From the NCBI RefSeq assembly GCF_032884065.1, contig NC_088881.1, positions 2,228,001 to 2,292,000 on the forward strand: a stretch of DNA of 64,000 bases, in the 5' to 3' direction. The translations under genes and the position numbers were made by a program. Below are positions 44,831 through 59,800 of the stretch, in pieces (the stretch's first letter is position 1; every line of letters starts with the position of its first letter). Source of the stretch: Artemia franciscana (taxonomy: Eukaryota > Arthropoda > Branchiopoda > Anostraca > Artemiidae). The notes under the pieces are model-generated. The model saw only the letters and a list, made by a program, of their open reading frames with translations, was not told where the DNA came from and searched no databases.

Positions 44831-47800
44831 GTAAGACTTAGTAAACTTGTTAGATGCTTTAGGTGTAGGCTACAGCATTGGCTGATGGGCTCTGTTGCAT
44901 AGTCCAATTTAGAAAAAGGGGAGTCTTTTTCCATTACTTAGGCAGGTAGCGAAAGGTGAACGCACCACTGTAGGTAAGTTATTCTCTTTCCAAATCTAGG
45001 CTACTCATCACTTTCTTTGCAAATTTTATTTAATGCCCTTAAAGTGTCAGCTTGGTCCTGATTAAGCTGTATAGAAAATATTTACCTGAAATTGCAGCTT
45101 GGAGTAACTTAAGGATTATTGGTAAAATTCAAGTTAATTGACTTCTTGCTATCCCAGAAAGGGTTTAGGTTAGGAAAATGAAACTTTCAGGGATGGGTCT
45201 ACAGGCTAAAGTATGTCCTGAGAAGGTATTTTGAAGTACCCACCTCCACTCCTTCTCCCTCTAGAGGGCCCTGAAATTTGCCTACATGACAGGTCTATAC
45301 CTATTGAAATTTTGACAAAACAACATTTTACCTTAATTTTCAGTTACTAGTTGCTCGTTCTCTGCCTTTAGTTCTGAAAATGCAATTCCTGTTATTTGAG
45401 TAGAATTTTGAGCCATATCAATGTTTTTTTTTTCTTCAAAATTTAGGAAATGTATTTGCATATCTTTAAAACCTTATAAATTGGAATTGAGCAAGTTATG
45501 AAGGTGAAAACAATTTTGTTGTACTTCAATTAAGCAGAAGATCTATTTTGTAAGGTTTCACTTTTATAAAACACATATTTTTAAAGGTCATCAAAGGTCA
45601 GGGCCCTCTAGAGGGAGCAGGAGTGGAGGTAGTTGCTTCAAAATACCTTCCCACAACATACTTTAGTCTGTAGATTCATCCCTGAAAGTTTCATTTTCCT
45701 AACCTAAACCCTTTCTGAGATAGCAAGAAGTCAATTAACTAGAATTTTACCAGATTATTTTCTTTAATACTCCAGATTTGATGTTTGGACTGTTTTTGAT
45801 AAAATTTGAGTTTAGCTACTTTTTGCCATCTTGGAATAGGGTTAGCCTTGGTAAGGAAGAGGAAAAGGTCAATGTTCTTTTTACCTGAACAATTGCTTAG
45901 GGTCATGAAATTATTGTTAATAGATGCATTTGAATTTTTAAACATCTTTTCTCTCTTGCAAAACTACTGCAAACTTACTCTTATGGAGTTATTCCAGCCC
46001 AAATATTCTTGTATTTATACATGTAGAATTGCAATCATTTCTGTTTTTGTTGATTGGATATTTGAAATTGCAAATCTGAATAGTTTGCAAACAAATTTGG
46101 GCTATAGGCCTATATTTGCACATTAGGGGGGTGGGGGTAAAGCATAGCATATGTTGAATATGTAAACTAACCATTGCTATATTTAGTATATGCTATGCTT
46201 TACCAACCCCCCCCCCCCCCTAATGTGCAAATATACAATAACTCCATAATGGTGAGTTTGTGGTAGTTTTGCAAGAGAGAAAAGATGTTCAAAAAGTCAA
46301 AAATGCATCTATTAACAATAGTTTCATGACCCTAAACAGTTGTTCAGGTAATAGGAACATTGATCAAGAAAACATTCAGGGATAGGTCTACTGACTAAAG
46401 CATGGGTAAATATTAAGAAGTTTATTATTTATCTGCAAAAAAAGTGAACAGGCAACTAGATGCCATTTTTTATGTTCATTCTGAATATAATAATAGCTTT
46501 TCTTGCTAGGCCTAATTCAATTTAAGCTTTTTTGGATTCTTGAAAATGATTATTCCTTTCTATGTTTTTTTTGTGTATAAAAATGGTTAAAATGTTGGTT
46601 TCATACTTACTATTTCATATAATATTCATTCTTGTTAAAGTTATATAATCCACAAAATTGATTTGTTACAATTAAGTTGGAAAAAACTTCAAAACAATTT
46701 CTCTATTTTTCTATCCACCAAGTTTCTGTTGTCAGCTTTGACATGTGGTGAAACAGTGGTTTTTAAGAAGTCTAACAGAATAAGAAGAAAACAAGGCAGA
46801 TTTGTTTTGATTTTTTTTTATTCAAATTAATCTTGACAAATCAATGTTTCCAAACTATATAACTTTTACAAAATGGATTTATAACAAAATAGTTTGAAAC
46901 AAATGTTATAACCTATTTTTCTGTCCAAAAAATATAGAATAAAATTATTATTTTCAAGGGTCCTAATAGGGTTTGAAATTGAATTTGCAAGAAAAGCAAT
47001 CATTATATTCAGTGATTACTTATAAAATAACATCTAGTGGTATGTTCACTTTATTTGTAGGTCAATAATATAGACTGCTTGATATTTACAGAACATACCA
47101 CTACAGGCAATTTATTTTCTTTCCAAATCTTCTCATCACTTCTTTTACAAATTTTTTTTTAAAGCCCTTAAAGTGTCAGTTTGTTCTGTATTATTTAGTA
47201 AACCTTTACCTGAAATTGCAGCTTGGAGTAATTTAAGGATTATTTTCTTATTTAACTCTAGAGTTGGTGTTTGAACTATTTTTTTTAAATTCTAGTTTAG
47301 CTACTTTTTGCCATCTTGGACAGGGGTTAGCCTTGATAAGGAATACAAAATTTTCAGGGATAGGTCTACAGACTAAAGAATAGGTAAGTATTAAGCAGTT
47401 TGTATTCTTGATCCACAAATAAAGTGAACATATTACTAGATGCCATTTTTATGTTCTTTCTGAATATAATAATTGCTTTTCTTGCATTCAGTTTTCAAGC
47501 CTTTTTTGGTCCCTTGAAAAGAATAATTTCTTTCTATGTTTTTGGTATAAAAAGGATTGTAATGTTTTGTACTTACTCTTTCATATAAAATCCATTTTTG
47601 TTAAAGTTATATAAGCATTGATTTGTCACAATTAAGTTAGATAAAAAATTCAAAACAATTTCTCAATTTTTTCCATCACCATCAACTTTGATATGTTTTT
47701 TCAGATAGGGTAAAGACACCAATGATTCAAAAATTTTTGTAAAAAAAAAACTTTTTCTACTCCAGAAGACTTAATTAGACTTTTGGTTTGAAAAGGGTTT

Positions 47801-50800
47801 AGACATATAGAAAAAAATATCTACAAAGCTAACTATTTGATTAGAAGTTTGAAGTTTTATCAGAAAGAGTACAAAACTCCAATTTTCTTTAGTTGGATTG
47901 TTTCCACCTACAAATTCAACAGAACAAAAAGTTATCTGTTTTTGATGTAAGTTTGAACCCAATTCAACACATGTTGAAAAACTTGGGGAACACTTGTGGG
48001 CAATCCTGGTGGATTCAACATGCCTGTCCTTTTTACTTTATTTCCTTTTCTCATCAAATTTTTTAAATATGTAAATGTATAAAATACTGTTAGATAATAG
48101 AAGCAAAAATCTGAAAAAATTGCCACAAGTATAAGGACAAAATTGGGTAATTGTGTGACCTAGGTCTCTATAATATAGTTTGGGATATAATAGTGTGGTA
48201 TAAGTCTCTTTATAAATGCTACCTGGAATTGCCAGCTTTAAAGATCTAGTAAAGGTTTCTTTATTGTTCACTGTTAAAGTGTTGTCAACATTTGGCCATT
48301 TCAAAGTTAATCTACCAATTTAATCCATTTTAAAAACTCTTGTTTTGACTGTCCTTTGTCTAGAAAGTCCAGAATTCTTGAAATATGCATGTCCTACTTA
48401 AGATTATTAGAAGTTTATGACACCAGAGTTTAACATGTTTTATTAGCATTTTGGGTGGGATAGGAATTGCATGATAATTAGGGAGGGGCTCAGAGAGAAT
48501 ATTTGTAAATTACAGATTAAAATCTATTTGAAAGAAAACATGTATAAAATTTACTAAGAGAGAGTATACTTCAAATCTATTCAGTAATAAATGAATTAGG
48601 GTGTTGTGGTCAACCAGGTCAAATGCTTAAAAATATGAACATAGTATGAGGTCAAGCAGCAGTTCCTCTGATGATAGAAAAATCTAGCATCAAATCAGTA
48701 AAACTACAATTGAAACAATTCAAATGAAATGATGAATTTTTTTTTCATGTGAAATATTATTACAATTAATAATCATCAAAATCTCTCATTGTTGAGAAAA
48801 TACCTGTAATTCAACAACTATGTTTTCATGAGAGGACCCTTTAGTTTCAACACCAATTGTTTCTCATCTGTTTTACATGTTCAGTGAAGTTTCAACAGAG
48901 TCACCTATATTTTGACAGGGCCTGTTGCTGTCTCTTGAAAAATCTGACAAGGTTACTACAAGATATTCTCAAAAGAAATGAATCTCATAATAGAAGCCAA
49001 TATATACATTTGAATTTGGCTGAAGGAACATTTTTAGTCAGTCTGGTATTCCACTACATCAGACAAGAATTTTCAACACTTGGAACATAGTTTTGTCAAT
49101 ATAATATTAGCCACCATTTTAACTTAATTTTTATCAAGAAAAAGGCAATATGGCTACATTTTATAGAAGATCAGATGTATTTTGATGTATTGGTACTGAT
49201 CCCAACTTTTGTTTTGTCAAAAAATACAAGTAAGGATGGTTGGAAAATTACATAGCTAAAAAATTGTTGAGAGCTCATTTTGTGTCAAAAACAGGAAATT
49301 GATTGAATTGAATATTCTTTTCTTATCTGGGTGTATTGGATATAGTGTCCATTTTGCATTGTTGAAATATTATGAAAGCTTCAATAGATGGTGTTCCAAG
49401 TCACAACTAAGCAAATTTATCCTGTTTTGAAAGAAAATTTTGACAGTGGTTCCAAAATTACACTGTCAAATCATTGGTGCCTTTACCCTATTGGTGAAAC
49501 AGTGGTTTTTAAGTAGTCTAAGAGAATAAGAAGATAAGAGGCAGATTTGTTTAAATTCTTTTTATTCAATTTAATCTTAACAAATCAATGCTTCCAGGCT
49601 ATTACAATTTTTACAAAAGGGATTTATAATGAAATAGTAAGCTTGAAACAAATGTTATAACCCATTTTTATATCCAAAAAGTATAGAATAAAATTATTAT
49701 TTTCAAGGGTTCTAATAGGGCTTGAAATTGAATTTGCAAGAAAGGCAATTATTATATTCAGAAAGAGCTTATAAAATGGCATCTAGCAGTATGTTCACTT
49801 TATATGTAAGTCAATAACATGAAATACTCAGTATTTATTAAACACACCACTACAGGCATTTTTTTCTCTTTGCAAATGTACTAATCACTTCCTTTGCAAT
49901 TTTATTTGCAAATGGAGTAAAATTTTTGCTGTAATTTTATTGCCAATTTAGATCCCTCAAGGTTTCAGTTAGGTCCTTATTATAAAATTAAGTAAATATT
50001 TACAACTTATTTCAAATACTAAGCTTTATGACAGATGGCTAGATAAGTTCAATGGATAAAGGGTGAGAGACTGACGAAAATTATATTTCTTGGCCAATCA
50101 TATGTGGCCAAAAAAGATGATTGTCCCTTGGGTGGGAGGAGATTATAAGTAAGGATATTAGGGAAATCAGGTACCTCTTGAAAAGGATACTAGGGAACCT
50201 CTTGGGAGGGTTTAAAAAGCTTTAAATATGCTATATTAGAATAGAGGAGGAGCATACATAGCTGTATTGGGTTTGGGTTGCTTAATGCTACAGTAAATTG
50301 TTAGCAGTAGTCAAATAGTAAATATTGGTATAAACATAGAATTAAGGCTATTGAGAAGGAAACATGTTAAGAAAATAATTCTTACTTCATAATATGCATA
50401 AAATTTGTAGTTAACACATTTTGAGTGTGTTTCCACTTTTGTTTATCCCCAACCTCCCAATATCTAAACATATAGGCTAGCCCAAATTATTTATATTCCA
50501 TGTATTTTGCCATGTATTAATTTAATTCAATTCAAATTCATTTTATTTAAAAAACATGTGATGGACAGAGCCAATTATTAGTTTTTATTGTCATGCACAC
50601 ACAAAAATCCGTCAACAAGTCAAAATTAACATTCACAAAATTATAATATATACAATTAACAATAATAGTTGTCACATATACACGAAAATAAGTTGACAAG
50701 TATACATAAAATTATAATATATACAATTAACAACAATAATCTGGATTAAAAAGTCGACCCAGCATTAAAAAACTTAACAACTTAACAAATTGAATTGAGT

Positions 50801-53800
50801 AGAAGTTTCCATTTAGCATTTTGCTATGATAAAAGAAGAAAGTGAAGAAATTGAACAGGTTCAGAAGAGATCACTACAAATCATCTACAGAAATTTATAT
50901 TTGGTTTATATTGAAGTTTCCATTTGGTATTTTGGCATTTGGCATTCCGCTATGATAAAAAGAAGAAAGTGAAGAAATTGAACAGGTTCAGAAGAGATCA
51001 CTACAAATCATCTACAGAAGTTTCCATTTAGCATTTCAATATGATAAAAGAAGAAAGTGAAGAAATTGAACAGGTTCAGAAAAGATCACAAGAAATCATC
51101 TACAGAAGTTTCCATTTGGCATTTTGCATTTTGGCGTTTGGCATTTCGCTATGATAAAAGAAGAAAGTGAAGATAATAAACGGGTTCAGAAGAGATCACT
51201 ACAAGTCATCTACATAAGTTTCCATTTGGTATTTTGGCATTTGGCATTCCCCTATGATAAAAGAAGAAAGTGAAGAGATTGAACAGGTTCAGAAGAGATC
51301 ACTACAAATCATCTACAGAAGTTTCCATTTAACATTTCGCTATGATAAAAGAAGAAAGTGAAGAAATTGAACAGGTTCAGAAAAGATCACAAGAAATCAT
51401 CTACAGAAGTTTCCATTTGGCATTCTCAAGAAATACAAAAATGCATGAGGAATATATAATTTTGGCTGTATATTTGCCCTTGGAGGGAGGGGTCAGGGAT
51501 AGATTGTATTGCAACACCTTCAAAATGTGTTTTTTGAACTACTTTAAATATTCTAAAACACTTACTTAGCCTATATTGTGATATTTTGGCTGGCCTCTCA
51601 AGAAGAAAGCACAATAAAATTCTCGGTAATATTCTAGTCAATGGGCCTCTTGCTATCATGGAATGTAGTTGAGTTAGGTGAAGGGAACTTTTAGAAATGA
51701 ATCCAGTGCTCAATACATATAGAATACTCGTTGAAATTCACTATATTCAATGTTCAATACATTGAATATTCAATTCAAACATTTCAATACATATAGAAGC
51801 GTGTTTCCAAGCTACTATATTTACCCTTTTCTAATTTCTAGGGCTTAAAAAATTGTATAAATGACAGGTCTATAGGCTACCTGTCTGAATTCTGACTAAA
51901 AAAAAAACATTTTACCTTAATTTTGAGGGTACTCACATTTTAATTCGACCTCAGCAGTAGTTAAACTAATACTAAGATAGCAAAGAAATATGAAAAAAGA
52001 GATTGAAAACCCTAAATTCTGATATAAATGCACTTTATATTTGGTTCAGGATGAAATTCTGATTCTAAAGATATGTTGATTTCTTGCTATATCAGAGTAC
52101 CACTTTGAATTTTTAGTCTCTTTTTCATTTAAAATATGTAGATTTGGATTATATATTCTGCCATTAGAGGGTAGTATGGTACAGTAAACTGATGTACTTT
52201 AGGAAAAATATTAGCATATACTTTAGAATTTTTTAAAGTAGTTTCTAGAATTTGGTAAAGTTCTAGTTTAGGGAATTTTCTTATGAAGTAGGCCTAGTTT
52301 AGCCAGGCAAATGAAACTTGCAGGAATGCATTTAGAGCCTTAATGCAGAATCAAAGCTTAATTTGAGTAACAGTTTTAAAGTTACATAATGAATTATAGT
52401 TTTTTCTCTAGATTATGGGGAGGGGCAAATATCCCCCTCTTTTTTCTCCATGGACTCTTTGTTGAAGAAGTCCTTTGGTTATCTTCTTTTTTTTCGATTA
52501 ATTTCTGTTCGTTTTTAATTTTTGTTGTTCTTTTGATTAGTTAATAAAAGGAATATTTAGAAAGCTTTTTTCAGTTTTTCCCTTAAGAATTAAGATTTTG
52601 GCTTGCTATTTAAATTTTTAACAAAATTTTGCAACAAATTTTCATAATAATTGTACTTTGAATGGATGTGCACAGGGAATTTTATCCAAACCTGGACTTA
52701 AAATCTACATAATTTTTGGACTTCCTGAAACCAGTATGACCCTTATACTCTTGCAATCTTAAGTATAAACAAATATGAATTGACTATTTCAAATAAGAAT
52801 CTTATTGTGTTATATATTGGTTTAGCTGGGTGTTTGTTTAAATAAATACATTTGGAGCTCATTTATAAAAAAGTTCTAATTTGTTGTATAAAAGATAACA
52901 AAGACGTCAAGAATCAATAGAGATATCCAGTTGAGGTTCCACTGGCTCTGAACTTTAATTGGGGTGTCTTCACAAACACTAAAAACAAGAAGAACAATAG
53001 GGAATTTCTCAAGACAGTGGGAAACAAATTAGAATGAATATTTCGGCCCTATGTCCAAGGGCTGTCCTCAGCAATACGAATAAGAAAAAAAAAACAACTT
53101 TCAAGAGGATAGAACTAAAATGAACAGTTTTTCAAAACAGTCCTAGTTGAACCTTGCTGAGGTAAGGATGCCGGGACTGTTTTGAAAAACTGTTCATTTT
53201 AGTTTTATCCTCTTGTTTTTTTTTTCTTATTCATATTGCTGAGGACAGCCCTTGGACATAGGGCCAAAATATTCATTCTAATTTGTTTCCCACTGTCTTG
53301 AGAAATTCCCTATTGCTCTTCTTGTTTTTAGTGTTTTAGCCAAAATATCCATTCTAATTTGTTTCCCACTGTCTTGAGAAATTCCCTATTATTCTTCTTG
53401 TTTCTAGTGTTTGTGATGGAAAGGCAGTGTGGTCTTTGTTGTTGTTGGTGTCTTCACAGTCTGGAATTTTAACCAGATCAAGATTAAACAAAATATTTCA
53501 CACAAAGAATCAATACAACCTAATTTTTTAATGCATTTTGATTTATGAGCCTCCCATGGTCTTGCCAAGTCAAATTTTAGAATCTACTTGCTCTCTCCAT
53601 CCAAGATTCACACAGTTTCAAGGTCCATTAGGCTGATAATTATACCTTTGACCATATATGACATATTGCAGATATCCCCTTTTGACAACCTGAGTGCACA
53701 TATTGTCTTGATTTAGTTTAACATCCCCTTTAACATTTCCAAGATGTTTCAACTTAATGTCTAAGCTGTTCCTAAGAAATTACAGGTATGTCCTTTTGGA

Positions 53801-56800
53801 AACCTGGATCCACATACTGTCTTCTGATTAGGTCAATGTGCTACTCAATATTCTCTAAAAGTCTCAATCAAAGACACTTAGCCACTCCTAACATATTGTA
53901 GACTAACTCTTTTTTGATAGCCTGTAAGACTGAAATGTCTTTTGGTCTAGTTTTACACCTTCCTCAAAATGGCTGGACATTTTTTGCTAAGTACCCTTAG
54001 CTGTTCTAAGATATTGTACACCCTTTTGACAACCTGGATGCGTTTAGTTTCTTTTGGTTAAATCAGCATCTCCTGAAAGTTTTAACTTAATACTCTTAGC
54101 CTTTCATGAGATATGGTTGATATGCTCTTTTTACAATGTATATGGCCTTAGTTTGTTTTAATTTAGCTCAACATTCCCTGAAAGTTTCACCTTTATACTC
54201 TTCATAGTATTCACCTTAATAGTCTTCTGATTAGGTCAATATGCTCCCCAATATTCCCTAAAAGTTTCAACCAAATACACTTAGCCATTCCTAACATATT
54301 ATGGACTAACTCTTTTTTGACAGCCTGTAAGAATGAAATGTCTTTTGGTCTAGTTTTACATCTACCTCAAAATGGCTGGAAATTTTTTGCTTAGTACCCT
54401 TAGCTGTTCTGAGATATTGCATATCCTTTTGACAACCTAGATGCATTTAGTTTCTTTTGATTAAATCAACATCTCCTGAAAGTTTCAACTTGATACTCTT
54501 AGCCTTTCATGAGATGTGGTTGATATGCTCTTTTGACAACCTACATGGCCTTAGTTTGTTTTGATTAAGTTCAACATCCACCTCAACATTCCCTGAAAGT
54601 TTCACCTTTATGCTCTTAGCCTTTTTTGGTGACTCAGAACTCAACTGAACTTAAAAAAAACAATTCAAGGAAAAATTATTATCATATGGTCTCAATATTC
54701 AATTACTGTTAAAGATAGGGCTCAATTCAATTTAGACACTTGTCATAATGATGTCCGAGCTTGCTAATACTCTCTTTAGTAGATTCTGCCCCAAGACCTC
54801 CACCTCTTTTCTGGTTTGGTTGATAGTGGAATCAACTAGATTTACCTAAGCCTAACTTGAAAATAACATTTCATAACTGGAACAAATTGTAACCAAGTCT
54901 ATGGATTAGCGACCCCACTTGACAACAAAGTTGCCAGTCAGATTATTGCCCTTGCTGCATAAATACAAATTTTCATTTTTTTAATTGAATCCGTTTTTTC
55001 TAATCAAATTCGTAATTTGTTAACTGAACGTGTTTCTAACAGAACCAACCTTTTCAGTTAAACTTGACAAAAACTAAGTAGATATTGTCTTTTCTTTAAC
55101 CTGATATGTAGCTTCCAATAAGAGGACGTCATTTAGCCACCTCATTTTTCTTGATTAAAAAAAGGACATCAATAGCTACCTCATGTTTCTTGACAGGTTT
55201 TTACGCATGCTCAAAATGTGAAAACCCGCTATTCTCAAGCCGCACGAAGTTTGCCCACCATTCACCCTGGCCTTCATTTACTGATACAGTTAAACCTGAT
55301 TCATTAAGTAAGGTTCCTGATGGAAGTCCACTAGCATTGAAGGTAAGATATAAACAAGTTCAATACGTTCTAAGACCATACTGGCTATACATGATGTATG
55401 AAACCAAGAAAGGAAAGGATATAATAAATAAAAAAAGTTAAATAGGTGAAAAAAGCAGGATTTTTCAGCTAGTAGCAAAATATGAAGACGAAAATCGAGC
55501 AAATATTTCGACAAGGACTTCCGCCAAGTCGTCCTCAGTGCTAAAAAAAAAACAAAAAAAACAATAAAATCTAACATTTTGAAGTGAATTGTGCAAGTGA
55601 ATTTTCCTCTTGCATAATTGACTTCAAAAGGTTAGATTTTATAGTTGTTTTTTGTTGTTTTTTTGTGCACTGAGGACGACTTGGCGGAGATCCTTGTCGA
55701 AATATTGGCTTGATTTACGTCTTCATATTTTTCTACTGGCTGACAAAATCCTCGTTTTTTCACTTATTTGATTTTTTTTTCATTTATTATATGCTTTCAT
55801 AAGCAAGTTGGTTTCATAAGCAAGTTCAAGTCTGATAATTTAGAAAACTACTGCTACTTGGTTATGGAATTACTATACTGTTGCTTGGTTATAGAATTAC
55901 TACACTTTAGGTTGCTTTCACACTGCACAAGTAAATTGGCTATGTTGTGTGATCAAGTTACACTACGCTAAGTTTAATCTTTCACGCTTGATCAAACTCT
56001 TTCATATTAGCCAACGTGAAAGCTCATAAAACCATAAAAGCTCCTCTAAAATATTAGCCAAAGCTCATAAAACCATAAAAGCTCCTCTAAAATCATCACA
56101 AGTCATCTATTCCAAAATTTTAAATATGGAATTGAGGGTTGGGATTCAAACCCTGATAATGGTCCACTAGCAATGAAGGATTCATTTCCAAAAATATAGA
56201 AAGTTGCTGCTGGGCTGTGGAATCATTACACTGTAAGTGGCTTTCAGACTACTTACGTAATTTGCTCTGCTAAGCGATTAAGTTACGTTAAGCATAGCCT
56301 TTAATGCTTGAGCAAATCCTTACACACCAAGCTAAAGTAAAAACTTAAAAACCATCAGGATCCTTGTCTAAAATCATCATAAGCATGTTCAAAAATTCAA
56401 AATGTGGAATGTTGATGGGGATTCAAGGTCTGGTAATGATCTAGCATTGATGGAACACATGCATTGAAGCTTCTGTTTCTCAAAAAAAAAACTACTGCCA
56501 TCCCAACTTTATATGACTGAAGGGTTTTAACTACACCCTCTATATGGCCAGGCTGGGTATCAGGGTTAATAGTCCTCACGTTCAAAAACAAAATACGTAA
56601 AGATTGTTTCATTGTCAGAAAACATACCCGAGTGCATTCCATAGTAATCATTTGTGAAGTATAATCACATCCGAGACTATTCTTTATCGATTCGAAAATC
56701 ATCGTTTTCTATGAGGATAAGTGACTGGCCCAGAGTGCAACCCTCCTCCTTTATTCCTGGCTTGAGACAGGCTGCTTATCAAGGCCCCAAAGAGCCTGGA

Positions 56801-59800
56801 TCCTTATAGGTGATGCTTAAGTGAAAACAATCAGATTTTATTGACAGATTGGTTATATTTCAGGTGAAATTTACTATTAGTACAAATCTACCATTTTTCA
56901 ACCATCAACGAAGTGAAATTCTTTTTAGCTGCGTTGTTTTCCTCTAATCTCACTTTATAGTTTTACTGGCTATGAGCCTTGCATTTCTGATTACTCGAGT
57001 GCTTTTTCAAGGATTTAAAAGTGTTTTACGCCAATTTACACTGAGTTAGAAACGTTCAGTTCAGGATCCTTGTCTAAAATCGTCATAAGCATGTTCAAAA
57101 ATTCAAAATGTGGAATGTAGATAGGGATTCAAGCCCTGGTAATGATCTAGCATTGATGAAACACTGGCATTTTTTTATTTCTCAAAAAAAACTACTGCTG
57201 CTGGGATGTGGAATTATTGTGCTTTAGTATTTATGTTCTTTCCTCCAAATATCAAGCTCTTTACTTTTTACTTCAAACATAGGCTGTTAAAAAAAGACTT
57301 GGTTCAATCATACTTTGTGGGGCTATAATGAAAAAAGGTTTGTGTGGTTAATCTTTCTTTCTTTCTAATCTTTCTTTGTGTGGTTAACCATCTGTGACCA
57401 AGCGAAAAGCAGGTCATCTCTGAATGGGATGGAACAGCGGAACCCCTGTTCTCAGTGCCATCTGTCTGTCTGTCTCTTTTATTCTATTCTATTGTGTTCT
57501 CTTTGTTTGTTAACTCGTTTTTTAATTGCTATTAGTTTGTTTGTTGGCAAAATAGTATAAACCAAAACAGCATATTGTGTACATAGAAGTGGACATTATA
57601 GATGCATACATGTCCTGATTCTTTGGAAGAGGGGGGGGGGGTGTAATTTTATGTCACTACTATTCTAGGCTAGGTTTTGACCAATCTTGAAGGGCAGACC
57701 CTTCTCTAGAAAACTCTTTGAATTCTCTCAGCAAGTTGTCAATGTAATTAAAACAATCAATGAATAGTAAATACTCAAGAAAATCCCCCTCTTCTCTTCT
57801 CTAACAAAATTTTCAAACAGGGTACTAAGGTAAGCTGTGAGAGAATGCCATGATTTCTAGTTAAAAGCAACAAGTTTCTATGTGCAATCTCTGCTTCAGG
57901 AAGAAGAAAAGCCAGGATCTTTGATCTAGTTCTTATGTTTACAGATATAATTGCTACAGTATATTCTTTTTTAGAAGAATAAAATCTTCTTTTAGACGAA
58001 GAAGAAGTGTTCATATTAAAAGGGTCTTGTTTAAAAAAAATATGGAAATATACTAACCTGTGAATTTTGAGCATTGAATATTTAATTTTGAATATTTGAG
58101 CCTTGAGGCTTACCGCTTCTTGTTTGCCCTGCAACTGACAGGTATGAATTGTAGTTCAAAGACTTTTTAAGCACTGCTTTTTCCACTGATGTAAATAGAC
58201 CAAATGTGTGTAGGCCTTGTGGAGACTCCCAGTGACCACCTCTGTATAGTTATGTCTTGACCGCATTTTAGTCACCCTGGCCAATATTTGCCCCCGACTA
58301 CAGCAGCAATTATCTATCCTGTTCATAATTTATTGTGTTGAGCATTGTCCAACTTTCAAGTATGAAATTTGTGATTGACCAATCAGAATCAAGGTATAAT
58401 TCTTTTGGGAAAGATGGAAGCGTGAAGCAGGGAACAAAATAGTGCTGGCACAAGGTTTTTAACCAATGTCTTGTCATTTTAATGTCCAGCTTTTGTAATA
58501 GGTGTGATACCTTAAAATCAAGACAAACTCCGTTGTAATTTATATATCTTGACTTTTTTTAATCAACAGATATGACTATGGTTTGGCTCCAGCGAGAATT
58601 CTTACAGGAGGAAGCAAATAAATTATGCTGTGTGCAATCTAATTTTTGGCTGGATTTATGCTAATTTTGAAATTAGCCAACTGAAACATTTGTTAGAATT
58701 TAATAGTATCTAAAATTTAATTTAGTTTTGTTTGTGATTTTTTTTTAGGTAGCCTGTGGCAAATGTGGAAACAGTCTGGGTCATGAGTTTGTGAAAGATG
58801 GCCCTGGTGGAAAATCACGATTCTGAATATTCAGTCACTCCTTGAAATTTATACCTCATAAAGGTAAGTAAACAAAACGCCAACCTCTACTTGTCCTATA
58901 TTGGATTAATGCAAGAGCAAAATAGCGAAAATATTTACAACTGTCTTTACTTTTCTAGTAAAGACAAATTTTTTTGGAAATTTTTGTTGAAACTAGTTTT
59001 GCTTCTTTTTTTTTACTCTGGCTTTAAATTTTATGTAAATTAAAGCCTTAGCTCACCTGTATTTTTTTTTTTTTTGAAACTTAGATAATGGAAATTCTGG
59101 GGGAGGTAGCGTGTCACCTCTATTTACGCAAATACTGGCAATGCTTTCCCCTTAAAGTTAAAAGAAGGAAGCTCTAGGAAGTGTTCTGAAAACTAAGATT
59201 TTGAACTGGCTAATTTTCAATAATTAAGAATTTTAGTACAATTAAAATATAATTCAATAAGTAATAAGTTATAATTATAATTAATTATTTATGTATATAT
59301 AATAATTAATTATAATAATTAATTATAATTAATTATTTAATTATATATTATTTATTTATTTTAATTATAATTAATTATAATTATAATTAATAAGTCAATA
59401 AGTTTTATATTTATTTCATAGAGCGTGTTTATCTGTGCTAGGATAAATTAGAAAGAACTGTAATATTGATGACATAGTTTACATACGTTTACCATTTGCC
59501 AAGTATGAGATCACTAAACAAATCATCCGTAACCACAGGGAGTAGTAAAAGAGTTTAGTGGGTACGCGTTGCACCGGAATTTTGTGGTGTTATGCATGCA
59601 CCTGCACCGCTCAAGGTGCAGGTTCAGCATTCATGCAATTGCACCAGGCGGAGGCCAGTCTGGTCAAAATGATAAAAGACTTGAAAATTGGAACTCCGTC
59701 ATCACTTAAAATGTACAACCAGAGAAGCAAGTCACGAATATCTTTCCAAATAAATGTTATTCAAAATATAATTTTTTCTTATATTTTATTATGAATAATT

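Noticed and set aside
55290-55577. 95-codon minus-strand frame next to MSRB1 exon 2
   Set aside because: Antisense to exon 2 and to one arm of a hairpin element. No domain.
58824-58826. TGA read as a normal stop or pseudogene mark in exon 3
   Set aside because: Similarity to MsrB1 continues past it, the position is the known Sec site, splice sites are intact and a SECIS follows.
59538-59560. Alternative MSRB1 last exon after ACCACAG at 59538
   Set aside because: Would give a short in-phase tail, but the pyrimidine tract is poor and no SECIS lies close downstream. The 61528 acceptor is stronger and precedes the SECIS.
59585-59655. GC-rich hairpin in intron 3 as a SECIS or miRNA
   Set aside because: Lacks the ATGA/GA quartet and AA loop. 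The stem is too interrupted for a confident miRNA precursor.
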